Part shown: piece by piece, positions 45,234 to 57,024 of the stretch | Layout of the letters: the number at the start of each line of letters is the position of its first letter | Position numbering within the stretch: the stretch's first letter is position 1 | DNA from: Cyathus striatus | Lineage: Eukaryota > Basidiomycota > Agaricomycetes > Agaricales > Nidulariaceae | NCBI GenBank assembly: GCA_025738555.1 | Contig: JAOVFP010000018.1 | Coordinates: forward strand, 2,790,001-2,854,000 | Length of the DNA: 64,000 nucleotides | Direction of reading: 5' to 3' | Program-made: the position numbers and the translations under genes | The notes under the pieces: generated by a model | What the model saw: only the letters and a program-made list of their open reading frames with translations | Told to the model about the DNA's origin: nothing | Databases searched by the model: none

Positions 45234-46321
45234 GGCGTTGAGTAAGTCCTCGACAACCAAATCTTGCGCGAAAGCAAGTCCATTTTATACGTGTCCTCTG
45301 CAGCTCGGGATGGCTGTTCCGCCAAGCTTTGGGGAATGAGTTGCAAAGCATCCATATGGTATTGTTATTCTCATGGAGAGGGGATAACTGCTGGTATCTA
45401 TTCGAGTGTTTAGGATGCATTGCTGACATACTGAATAAAAAATGGCGATATACCTGGAGAAGTACTCTCAAGAGCCTATTGTTATCCATGAAGGATCAAT
45501 TCAAAATTTTATGTTCCGATAGATCTATACTTTATCGCTGGCAGTATGTGCTGGAAGAAAGAAGTCCACTGAACAATCCGAACTTGGCACACATGGACGT
45601 GGGGTGGATTTTGAGAGACGTGTATCTCCGGAAACTATTCTTGTGCGGGAAATATGATGCTAGCCAATAACCGGACGAGGGTGCTCCCATGAGAAGCATC
45701 TTGATAAGATACTTGCTATCCAATACAGCGTCTTCAAAGTCTGATAGCGTAGTGCGTCATCTTTATCCAGGCACTTTCATTCATACAGCGAACTCTATCT
45801 GATAGAGAGAGTCGAGTAAGTTTCTCATACGATGTTTGATAAGCCATAGACAGAAGACACTAGTTGTTTCGATCGTTCAGTATAGCACGAGCTTTTCGGA
45901 TGGTTCTATCGCCAGTATTCATATCTTGCAACACCTCGTATCACAATCATGCACAGAATCTCTGATGAGGATTTTGGTGCATGGCGCGTATAGTTACACC
46001 GGCGCAGATAATATTCGGGTTATTCAAGTGGAGTAGCACCGTCAGATGCGATGTTGCCAAGGGTTTGTAGGCGTTTTGTAACCTTGGAAGTAGGAAGTAG
46101 AAGACAAGTTACGCGATGTTTGGCAAAGCCATCTTTCGTTTTGGCGTTTCTCGTTTCAAGTAAACAAGTCCCCGACAAACTCTGTACGTAACCACACCTT
46201 CTCACTCAAAATTACTTGAAACACTTCAAGATAACGAGAATGGTCCATTGGAGGTATATATATAGCTATAATATACATTTTTATTTGCTAATTTCTAAAT
46301 ATTCCGCGATGCTTGGACTCC
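45234..46321. promoter_or_regulatory. Upstream region of sedolisin copy 1
   Basis: On the minus strand a TATAAAA lies at 45283-45289, 50 bases before the ATG. The rest of this roughly 1.1 kb stretch shows no supported gene. Confidence 0.5.
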
Positions 46322-48244
46322 TTAGAGACCAACAGCTGTCTTGAGCTTCGCAAAGTTGGGGGTACCGAGACCAGTAACTGGATCCCATCCGGCTTTGGCT
46401 GGGAAGCCGTTAGTGTTGCAACCAGGGTTATCACCTTAGAAAAGCAGAAATTAGAAATTATTCTTGCGAAGATGAAAGAAGAAACTCGTACCGGTTGTAA
46501 TGTCGTTGAGTGCAGATGCACCAGTCGAATAGAGGAAGGGGTTCAAGAACCCAAGGGGCGACTTTCCAGCAGCAACAAGCTCGTCATTTAGAAGCGCAAT
46601 AACACTAGCAAAGATGGGGCTGGAACAGCTAGTTCCTGCAACAAGCTCGCTCTTTCCCGCAACAAAGATTTCCACGTTCTGTCCTTGAGCAGAAACATCG
46701 GGGAATCCTCGACCAGAGGTGTTGAATTTCCCAGAGTTGGTGCTTCCAAGTGCTGTGAGATAGGCGGGCACAGCAGTGGACTGGTAAGAGGGTCGTGCGA
46801 AGAAGTTGGAAAAGCCACCGCCGGAGAAGGTCGCTGCGGTTTCAGTGGTGCCCGTGGTAGCGCCAACCGAGGTCATGAATGGACAGCCGGAGGGGAAAGT
46901 AGGGAGGAATGTGGTGCAGCGTCCTGATTGCGAGCCGGAAACTCCACCATCACCCGAAGCAAAGAGGATGGAAGTTCCGCGAGCTCCAAGTTGCATGTAT
47001 GCATTACAAAGCTGGCTGTGAAAGGATTGTTCATGTGAGTCAACATTTCTTTATTCGATGCTATTTCCCCCGACTTACTTGGCAAGACTGCGGGAGATTG
47101 TGTTCTCGTTCTGGCCGTACGAAGTAGTCAAGACGTGGGGTGGGTTGGATTCGTTCAACAAGAAGTTGATGATATCGAGGAAGCCTTCGAGGTTTCCATC
47201 CTGGAAGTCATCTCCGACGGAGATGAAGGTGGTCGGAACACCAGAAGCAACACCGACGGTGTATTGGATATCCAAGTTGGCCTCAACGCCGGCTTCGCTT
47301 GCCTGCTGAGGGTTACTGCCTCCATCGAGAGTCTGGAGAGTGAATGCGGTGGTAGAAGGAAGATCTGAGCGGAGAGCCTTCAAAAAGGTGGTCAGATCGG
47401 CCTGGTTGGCGAATTGATCAATGAAGCCAGATACTCCGAGAACGTTGGAGCTCTGGGTGGCACGGGTCGTTGGGATACCGTAGAGGGCCTGAAGACAGGC
47501 TGGAGTAACGGTGGAACCGCACGAAGCAGGGACAGCGCGTCCAGTCACGTTTGCTGGGAGGGCAGCTGATGGCTTTGGAACAGAAACCACGGGGAGATGC
47601 GCGAATGGATTGTCAAAACTATGGTATGTATCAGTACATGTTTCGATGATTTGTTGTCAGAGGACTTACGTGATGGTAGGGTGAACAAGGTCGACATGGC
47701 CTTGGAGGCTGGCTGGGATCGAGTATGCGAGTGTGCGCACAAATTGCTTGCCAGTTTCCGCATGGGAGAACACGGTGAAGTCAGCGTCCAGGAGGGTGTT
47801 TGCCTTGCTGACTGGGATCGAAAATTGGAGCCAGTCTCCTGCGGGCGAGATGGTCTGAGCAGTGATGCCGTTGGATGACAACCACTCGTTAACCAAGGAT
47901 ACGGACTCGGACGAGGGCTTGACAAAGGCTTCGACCTGAATAGCTGGTTAATGACCACCCTTCACAGGGAGGATCTAACAAATTACCTCTTCCTTTGACA
48001 AATGTTGGCCGTAGAGAGCATTTCCGGGGGTGCTGACGTCCATAAGAGCTTTCTCAAGACCAGCCATATCACTCTGTGTAAGGGCAATACGGAGGTTAAG
48101 CACCTTGTCGGCAGGTGCAGCACTCGTCTTCACGAACCCATCGGGGATGGTCTCGCGCTGCTCGTGCTGTACCATGCTTCGGAAGACGGGGTTCGCGCAT
48201 GCGCTGGCGACGAACGCCGCAAAGAGGAGGAACTTAGGGAACAT
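46322..48244 (-). CDS. Secreted sedolisin (peptidase S53), copy 2
   Basis: Signal peptide MFPKFLLFAAFVASACA, then a prodomain (FVKTSAAPADKVLNLRIALT, GNALYGQHLSKEE) and a mature part from CLQALYGIP. Catalytic motifs are EANLDIQYTVGVASG, ASGDGGVSGSQSG and GTSCSSPIFAS. Metal-site residues are in LNDITTG and GWDPVTG. It ends KLKTAVGL at 46322. The layout and intron positions follow copy 1, so this is a local duplication. A TATA-like GATAAAAAG lies at 48304-48312, about 60 bases upstream. Confidence 0.93.
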
Positions 48245-49088
48245 TATGCTTGAGTTGACGGTACAAGCTTGGTGCTGGAGACAATATCCTCTATTCCATT
48301 CAGCTTTTTATCTCATTTCTTGCCTTCGAGGCCTACATGTGGCCTTGGATTGACGCGTAGGAGCCAAACGACTAGCGTATGGACGAAAGGAAGATCCGTG
48401 CAAAGGACATGCGGGATATGGCATTCCTGTGTTTTTGGATCCAATAATATGCCGCTGTCCATACGTGCTCAGGCAGTTGAGCTCACCCGGGAAATGCTAT
48501 CCTTTGATACCTTGTTTCCTTTCCAACCACACCGAACAACACAGAAGCCTCCTCGAGTCTAATTTTAGAACAACTCATTTGTGAGGAGATGGATAGGAAA
48601 TCATGGACTCTCGGTCTGTCCTCCGTGCACATGGGCGTGGGTGGAGATAGGCGCGAGATGGTATGGACCTCAGCTATCTTTACTTCCGGTGCGTTCTATT
48701 AATAAAACGAAGGCTTTTGCAGCTGACTGACCATGGGAATGGTACTCGATAGGCATATCTTACATGCAAGATAAGCCGATATATCTTGCAAGAGAGATTG
48801 GACATTGCAACACTGCCAGCGCGGTGGCTAACGGCTACTCTGTAAGGAGTCTGACTACACACCCTCCCCCCTATTATCGTTCAGCAGCACAAATATGGAT
48901 ACAGTATTATTGGCTATTACATTGCGCCATGTTTGACAAAACTAACCACAACTAGTATACTACTTGAAAGTACAGTACATGAACGAACGAATACAGATTC
49001 AGGTCTACAGATGCCTAGGGAAAGTCTCCAAGGATAGTCGTCTTTCTTGGTTACTGACAGGGCGAGACAACGATGGGTATGTTTCAGT
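48245..49088. other. Intergenic between sedolisin copies 2 and 3
   Basis: Holds the promoter of copy 2 and the 3' end of copy 3. A short inverted repeat is visible near 48745-48790 (GATATATCTTGCAAG and GCATATCTTACATGCAAG). No gene. Confidence 0.45.
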
Positions 49089-51043
49089 CTATAAACCGAC
49101 AACGCTCTTCAGACTGTTAAAATTGGGTGTTCCAAGTCCGGTAATAGGATCCCATCCTGATTCAGCAGGGAAACCATTCGTACCACAGCCTGGGTTGTCA
49201 CCTGAAGGAAAATGTGTCAAAATGAAGTGCGCTCTAAGTCCCGATGGCAGCACATACCGGATGTGATGTCATTAAATGCAGTCGGATTTGAGTAGAGAAG
49301 TGGGTTGAGGAATCCAAGCTGGCTCTTTCCCGCAGCGATGAGTTGGTCATTCAGCAACGAAATGACACTGGCGAAGATAGGCGCAGAGCAGCTTGTGCCA
49401 GCAACTGAAGTTTGCACCCCATTCACAATGATCTGCACATTTTCTCCTTGTGCGGACACGTCAGGGAAAGCCCTGCCACTGATGTTGAAATCGCCAGCGT
49501 TGGTATTGCCAAGAGTTGTAAGATAGCCTGAAACGGCAGTCGTCTGGAACGATGGTTGAGGGAATATGTTTGAGAAACCCCCAGATGAGAACGATGCTCC
49601 TGTTTCCTGTATACCCGTTGTAGCACCGACGCTGGTGACGTATGGACAACCGGACGGGAACGTAGGCACGAATGTGGTACACGTCTCACCAGCAGTTGAA
49701 CCACCGACACCACCATCGCCAGATGAAAAAATGATAGAAGTTCCAAGAGCAGTGAGCTGCATGTATGCATTGCATAAAGAGCTGTGAGCCGAAAGCAAGT
49801 CAGTCTCGTGATCGCATTCAACGAATAAAACACCTACTTTGCGATGTCCGAAGGAATGTCGGTTTCATCAAACCCATAGGAAGTACTCAGAACAGTAGGG
49901 GGATCAGCCATTAAGAAGTTGACAATGTCAAGGAATCCTGAAATTCCATCTGTGTTATCACTGCCCACTGAGATGAAATTTGTTGGGACGTTAGTCGCAA
50001 CACCCATCGTATACTGAATATCGAGGCTGGCTTCTGTTCCTGGATTCGTTTCGTCGTTAATTCCACCATCTACCTGCTGAAGCCCAAAACTGATCGGATT
50101 AACCACGTCAGAACGGAACTGGCTCAGGAAGGACGACAGATCAGTGGAAGATGCGAATTGATCTATAAATCCCGACACGCCTAGGACATTCGATGCTTGA
50201 GTCGCAGGGGTAGGTGGAATCCCATATAGTTCCTGAAGGCAAGCAGGCGTCACTGCCTCGTCACAAGAAGGGTCAACCACATTCGCATTGGGAGCAGCAT
50301 TAGCGGTGCTATTTGCTGACGAGCTGCTATTATTAGGTTTGCTGCCATTCTTGGATTTAGACACTATTACCGGTGAGGTGGGCAGAAGCTTGACAACATC
50401 GAATCTGTATATAGTTGAGATGGCAATAAGATGTATACAAGATCATCACGTACGCAATAGTTGGATGGATTGCGTTGATGTGGCCAACAAGGTTCGAAGG
50501 AATGGAATAAGACAACGTTCGCAGAAGTGTCTGGTCAGAGGATTGTGCTTTAAATGAAGAGTACGTTGCGTTCAGTAACGTGTTTGCTTTTTCAACCGGA
50601 ATGGTAAAGTTCAGCCAATCGCCCGCAGGCGTAAGTTTGTCGGCCTGTATACCATTTTGTGACAGCCAGCTTGTCACTAAAGAAACTGTATCTTTTGAAG
50701 GCGAAACGAAGCTTTGTACCTTAAGCATGATGGTAAGTCAACTGGCCATATACCATTGAGGTAGATGGATACTTACTTGTTCCTTTGTCAAGTGCTGGCC
50801 GTACTTGGGACTAGAAGGCGTGCTCGCCGCTAACAACGCTTGTTTAAGTCCAGCAAGGTTGTTCTGCGCGAGGTTAATCCGCATATCTAGCGTTTGATCG
50901 GCACCAGGCCCCCCTTTCTCTTGGACAAAACCGTTGGGAACAGCCGTGCGTTGGCCAGCCAGGACCATCGTAGTTGGACGAGAAATAGGCTTTGCGCAGA
51001 CGTACGCCACCAGTGACGCCAGGAAAAAGAGTGCCGAGACCAT
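49089..51043 (-). CDS. Secreted sedolisin (peptidase S53), copy 3 (diverged)
   Basis: Starts MVSALFFLASLVAYVCA at 51043 (signal peptide), with a prodomain including LDMRINLAQNNLAGLKQAL and PKYGQHLTKEQ. A Ser/Asn/Ala-rich insert (KPNNSSSSANSTANAAPNAN, about 50290-50355) sits between prodomain and mature enzyme and is absent from copies 1 and 2. Catalytic motifs are EASLDIQYTMGVA, SSGDGGVGGSTAG and GTSCSAPIFAS. Calcium-site residues are in FNDITSG and GWDPITG. It ends SVVGL at 49089. It is the most diverged of the three. The low-complexity linker may be a glycosylated or cleavable hinge. Confidence 0.92.
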
Positions 51044-53030
51044 GTCGGTAGAGCCAAAAGGAAGAGCTTGTGGTATCAACCATCGTGAAACGCTAGTTAT
51101 AAGTTGTAGGATGAGAAGAACATATGATCAACTATCACAACCTCGTCGCGTAGCACCCGGGCAACAGTTCATCTGGTCAGGAAGTAGTGGGAGAGACAGG
51201 ATTGGACAAGGTGTGAATCTCGTGGTACATAGCCCAAGCCAACGGAAAGCACATCGCACTTTCCGGTGGCCCTGAATGATAATTCGATGATTCGTTCATA
51301 TCATCCACCTACATCATGATCGTTCTGCTATTATTAGAATATACCAGTGTAGATGCCACAGTCAAAATAAGCCATTTATGATCTCTAGCTGCCAATATGT
51401 CCATGCTCCCTGCTAAGGTCACTATGCTACTAGTGCTATAAGACTGTACCTCGTTAGACAATGTAAGTCTAGTTGTATGAGTACCGACTCACAGTATAGC
51501 ATCTCGGAAGCACTTGGAGAGCACAGCTTCGTAACTCGGTTGATTTATACAGTGATCTCATAGTTCCGTTGTCACGAAGTTACGACGGGAAGGCGGTCTC
51601 GGGGTATGTTGTAAAGGCAACCTATATGCTAAATATGTCAGTCCTGTACCGTAGTACCGAGTATTGACGTCCAGCAGCGTCCAACAGAATACATACCATC
51701 CATAGTGTTTGAAGGAAACCGTCGGAAAAAATATGACAGGTTGGCAGATAGTAGTTATAGGGTCGTAAGGATAAAGATCCTTGCCCATTATTAAGTCAGA
51801 TATGATGCAAACTATTGGTTGGTACTGGAACCCAATAGGAACACTACCTTTTAAAAGAACTGATGTGAGCATGAAATCTCCATCACGTTCAAAGAAAGCC
51901 TCCTGAGAACTCGTCTCTTCCGCTCGAAGACATGATTGAGCCTGATTAAGCTGGGGAATTGAGTAGGAATCTGTAGAATTAATACCAGCTGTCGATGGCC
52001 ACGACTATAGTCCCATACAGTTTCTGTTAGTTGCTTGGATATCCGATGAAATATGGAAGTATACCAGGAGAACTTTGCTGTGTGCGGCGCGACTGCATCA
52101 TAGATCATCATTCTACATGGCTACAGCCAATACAGCCGCCGTTCAAATTCCTACGAAGTTCTCTCGAGCTTCATTATGAAGGACGGAATGTTTTTCTGGG
52201 GTCGAATCTAATAAAGAACTTAGATCGTTGTAAAGTGCAAGGCAAGTATGTGAGATCATACCTTAGTTAAGTAATAGTAGTAACTGAAGCGCTGCGGCTA
52301 CGGAAGGATTGACATGGTCCGAGCGTGGGTACATGGCGCTTATTGCTTGATTAGCGCTCTGCACTGCGTTGCACAATGCCCAAGCATTGAAGCATGTCAC
52401 TGCCACTTCAACGTCAATTTGCTTCGAATTAAAGTACTACCTACTCAGTCCTGAATCAGCACAGCTTGGAACTGTATCCCCCCGGGAATCAGGAGAGATC
52501 ATAAAACACATAATACTACATAGTACGGCGCTGGAAATTTGAACCTCCAAGTTCTAATTGCGAATGACATATCTTCACAGCTTGTTCATGGCTTGTTCAC
52601 AGCTTCTACTGTATGTGGCTTCGGTTAATCAGGATCAAGCAAAGAAGAAATACCCTGGCGCTCATTTCACTCGTCCTCCCAGGTTATTAATGTTTTTGTC
52701 TTCTCAGTGCGGACTTGACGGAGTGCGGTATAGTACGGATTAAACATTAAATCCTGCGCCGAGAATCAACGTACCCGTATGTCCTCGTATGTCTACAACG
52801 TGGTATGCCGAACGGAGTTTGGGGAAGAAAGAATGATCTGCAAGCAGACAGATGACTACCGATGAGTTCGGTTTCGAGAGTCGGATAATTTAAGTCGAGA
52901 ATGTTCAGTCCTCCAAAGAGCGCCAAACCTGGCTTCGACGGCCTCAGGGTACGCGCGTCCGAAGGGCTGAATGAGTTTATTCATGAATACGTTCTAGTCA
53001 TAAGCTGTGATAGTCCGTCATCGCATCACC
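51044..53030. other. Intergenic, about 2 kb, between sedolisins and calpains
   Basis: Divergent gene starts on both sides (51043 minus, 53153 plus). Only short, unsupported frames are seen. A short inverted repeat occurs near 51525 and 51580 (CTTCGTAACT / AGTTACGA). Confidence 0.5.
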
Positions 53031-53038
53031 GTTGGAAG

Positions 53039-53046
53039 TATAAAAA
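53039..53046 (+). promoter_or_regulatory. TATA box of calpain gene 1
   Basis: TATAAAAA lies about 110 bases before the ATG at 53153. The second calpain has the same octamer about 75 bases before its ATG. Confidence 0.6.
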
Positions 53047-53152
53047 TGCTTGAACAAACGTTCTTGGTCCTCCCAGCATCAAGTAACAAAGTTCAAACAC
53101 ACTTCACGAAGACTCACAGGTACATTAATCACATCTATACCGTTCAAGCAGC

Positions 53153-55922
53153 ATGGCACAAACTTCCAACACCGAGTCTCCTGGTTTGAAGAGGACGACC
53201 ACTACCTTAACCTTCGCTCAGCAGCAAGCAGGGCTGCTTGTGACAAATGAACTCAATAAAGCTATCGAGGAATGTAGGGAGAAAGTAAGGCGGATCTCCA
53301 GGGAGTGTAGGATGAAAAACCGTAAATTCCGGTCTGTTTTCCTTCGCTAGTTTCGTGTCCAATCTGACATTGTTAATCTTCACACAGTGATATTGAGTTT
53401 GATTTAGAGAATGATAAATACCGTTGTCTGGAGGGGCTGTTCACAACCAAGGGCTACAGTCCATCAGACGTTCAACGCGTTACACAGATCTTCGAACAAC
53501 CGAAGTTTTATGCAATGAACGGTTCCGGTGTACCACAAGCGAGTGATATTTATCAAGGCGCACTTGGGGACTGTTGGTTTATGTCGGCGCTGGCGACTGT
53601 TTCCTCATGTACAAAGCTTATAGAGAAGTTTTGCGTAGAACGAGACGAAGCCGTGGGCGTCTACGGTTTTATTTTCTTCAAAAACAACGCGTGGGTAAAT
53701 GTTATAATTGACGAGTGAGTGCAATCTCTTTCACACACCTGACGCGATCTAAACTTGGAGTCCATCATAGCCTTCTTTACACTCGAACGCCGAAGTACGA
53801 AGAATTAAAACGTGACGAACAAGAACTCTATCATTTCGACAAAGAGGCATACAACAAGTCTGCTCGCAGAGGCGGAAAGCAGTTATATTTTGCCAAATCT
53901 GGAAATGACGGAGAGACGTGGGTTCCTCTTCTAGAGAAGGCGTATGCGAAACTGCATGGATGCTATGCCGCAATAAGTGGGGGATGGGACTGTGAAGCTA
54001 TTGAAGATATGACAGGGTACATCCGTCCTTTTCATGTCTAGATAAGAAAAACTTACGCTGTGTTGGACAACAGTGGCGTGTCTAGCTTTGTACCTGTTAA
54101 TGACATCCTAGACCACGATCGTTTCTGGACAGAAGAACTCCTTCGCGTAAACAAAGACCGTTTATTTGGGTGTTCGTTCGATCCGCTTTCGCAACTGAGG
54201 AATGGTCGGTCTGGAAGCGCCGATGTCCAGGGGTTAGTGGGTGGACACGCGTACTCAGTTCTGCGCGCTGTTGATTGTAGAGGGAAACGATTTGTCGTTA
54301 TTCGAAATCCGTGGGGGGAAACAGAATGGAATGGACCGTGGTCGGATGGATCGAAAGAGTGGAATGGCAAGTGGTTGGAAATTCTACCGGAGCTTGAACA
54401 TGAATTTGGAAATGATGGGCAGTTCGTTATGGAATGTAAGTTAATTTTTGTGTTATGTTTGTGAAAGTCCACCTCGTTTAACATATAATGAAAGACAAGG
54501 ATTTCCTAAATGTCTGGAAGGACATCGACCGAACAGTTATTTTTGACGAGAGCTGGGTGATGTCCTCTCAGTGGCTCCATATTCCAATGAGACCTCTTCC
54601 CTCTCCATGGCAGTATGGCGACGTCTCATGTACGTAATATTTTCTCTTAATTTGGGAGATTATAGGCTTAAAAGCGCTCTCACTCTAGTCACATTCTCTC
54701 TTTCTGGTTCTTCACTTGCAGTCATTGTTCTTTCGCAGCTCGATCGCCGATATTTCAACGATATTTCAGGACGGTCAACATGGTCACTCGATTTCGTTTT
54801 AGTCAAGGAAGGTGCAAAGGAGCCAGTTGCAGTTTCAAACCATGCTTGGTTTCACACTCGCGGCGTGAACCTGGAAATGGAATTAGAAGCTGGGAACTAT
54901 ATCGTATATGTAAGTTCATTTCATCATGCTACGTTCCATCAGCTTCAACAAGCTTTCAGGTTCGTATTGACCGGACAATTCGAAATAAAGTACGTCGTAT
55001 CTGCGTTCTTCAAAGCTTTCGTTCTCTGACGGCTCACGAAATAGGACGACAGCATGAAAATAGAAGAATACCAATTGCGCCAGCTCTCGAGAGTGTTAGC
55101 TGAGAAATCCAAAAGCCAGTCGATTGCATCGAGTAAGTACTATCATCCTACGCTCGAAACATGCTAATCGTAACCTGATGTAATTACAGACCTTATGAGG
55201 GGGTAAACTGCACAACTTAAAGATTCGTGTCCACTCTCTGACCAATTTACAGATACCAAGAGCAGTTTGCGACTATTACAGTTACTGATCTGATTGAGAA
55301 AGACTACGCTCAGTACGAAAAGAAACGTAAAGAAAAGGAAGAGGAAGGAAAACAGAAACAGACCGAGGAACAGGAAGAGGATAAAGAAGGTAGCGATGGA
55401 TCTTCCAGCTGGGCAGATGCAGAAAGCGACAACGACTCAGACGAGGTCACTACCACAACTACAACGACTACAGTGGTCGTTACGAAGAAGTCAAAGAAAG
55501 AGGCAAAGGCAGCTAGTACAAAACCCTCAAACTCGTCGACCTCAACGCCCGCTAGTGCTAGTGGTTCAGACTCGAAAGCACCTCGGGGGTCAGGGCCTGA
55601 AGACATGAAGCCCAGCACTGAAAGTGACACCGGCCGCGAGGATGCCCCTGCTCCCATTCCAGTAGTAATGGTGGATAATCAGCCACCTGTCCCATACAGC
55701 GAATATCTCTCGCAGGATGACAACAACTTATTCCTTGGACTGAAAGTCTACACAAAGAAAGAGGTACCGGTGACTATTGAAGGCCGTCTGAGGGCCGAGC
55801 TGGACGTGAAGCTTACTCAACAGAATGAACAACCGCCACCTCAAGAAGTGATACCGGTACCAGTGGCCTATCCGATTCCGGAAGGGGAGGTTGTAAATCC
55901 CGTCGATACTGCAGTGGCTTAA
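53153..55922 (+). CDS. Calpain-like cysteine protease (C2 family), copy 1
   Basis: Multi-exon. The N-terminal helix [20 protein letters not shown] is followed by the CysPc domain: catalytic Cys in GALGDCWFMSALAT (codon 53572-53574), His in [11 protein letters not shown] (54246-54248), Asn in VIRNPWGETEW (54306-54308). A calpain domain III/C2-like part follows ([33 protein letters not shown]). After it come a helix ([19 protein letters not shown]), an acidic Lys/Glu region, a Thr run and a final conserved segment [36 protein letters not shown] (given in two parts). All three catalytic residues are present. No EF-hand part was seen. Calpains are calcium-regulated intracellular proteases with limited cleavage of targets. 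Confidence 0.93.
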
Positions 55923-56940
55923 ATAATATCACACCTATTAAGACCTGTAATTTTCATGTAATGATCCCAACTTAGTGTACTTACATACCTTTTAGTATCA
56001 CCCATGCAGTCATCCTCTCATCCATGTTAGCTAAATTAAACGGCATATTAACTGTGGGTGTTCCACCGCGCAAACATTCAGAATATTAAGTCCGTTGTTT
56101 AGTCCAACCGAATGGCTGGGTCAAGTCTGGTGCAAGCTGGTGTGTGATCGTGCGACTTGGTGCAATATGTCGGGCTTCAAGTCGAAGACCCTCCAAAGCG
56201 TGAGAATAATAAAATAATGTTACGCTGGCGCTTCAGCTTCAACTTCGTTTCAAGTTCCACAATCCTGACCTTGTCCTGTCCTACTTACTCGTTGATCTGC
56301 TGAGCTAGTTCACACAAGGTGTACTTTGTACCATCGTATTTTTCCGTGAAGCTCATTAACACTCGGAGGTCCTTGGCGATGATAGAGTAAGATGCGGCGA
56401 CCAATTGATCTTCAACAATTGATCCTCTGAATCTTTAAAGCTTCATCAATCAGTGGCAAGTGCCGTTGGCGCAGGTTGACGCTGACCATGTAATGCGTAC
56501 CACTCAATTGCTATTCTATGTATAAGTGCAATGTTATAATTCTGAACCTCGCTCACTCACATCCTCAGCGTAGAGCTCGGTATACACCGAGGCGGCATGC
56601 AACTACTTTTCCGTTACATACCGATATTATTATACTGTGGATAAACGCGTAAGGTATGTCTGCAACATGTTATATTATTAAATGGGATTTGGAAAAGGCC
56701 GGATACTCTGGTTAACAAGTTGACGATGTTGTCGGAGCGCCGGTGCACTGTTGAATGCTGCCGAAAATCTGTGGCCAAGTGAGGCGATTACGCATATTCT
56801 GGTAGGTGATAGTGGACCGTCACTCCTGTAATGTCTAGGTGACTATGGTCTCGTGCCTGGGCGTCGCGCTCGTTAAATGCGATCATGTTGCCGTTGTGGG
56901 TCAAGTTGATACCTTCATCGCCTTCATCACATCCCACGTG
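55923..56940. other. Intergenic between the calpain genes
   Basis: About 1 kb with no supported gene, holding the terminator of copy 1 and the promoter of copy 2. Confidence 0.5.
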
Positions 56941-56947
56941 CAGGTGA

Positions 56948-56955
56948 TATAAAAA
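56948..56955 (+). promoter_or_regulatory. TATA box of calpain gene 2
   Basis: TATAAAAA about 75 bases before the ATG at 57025, matching the element before copy 1. Confidence 0.6.
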
Positions 56956-57024
56956 CTCCCAATTTTGTCCAACCTAAGTTCCTAACAAAAAAACTCGCTC
57001 TCAAAAATCTGTCAGCAAACCAGC

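Noticed and set aside
55310..55657. Antisense frame rich in Ser/Val over the calpain linker
   Set aside because: Mirror of the Glu/Lys/Thr-rich low-complexity calpain exon.
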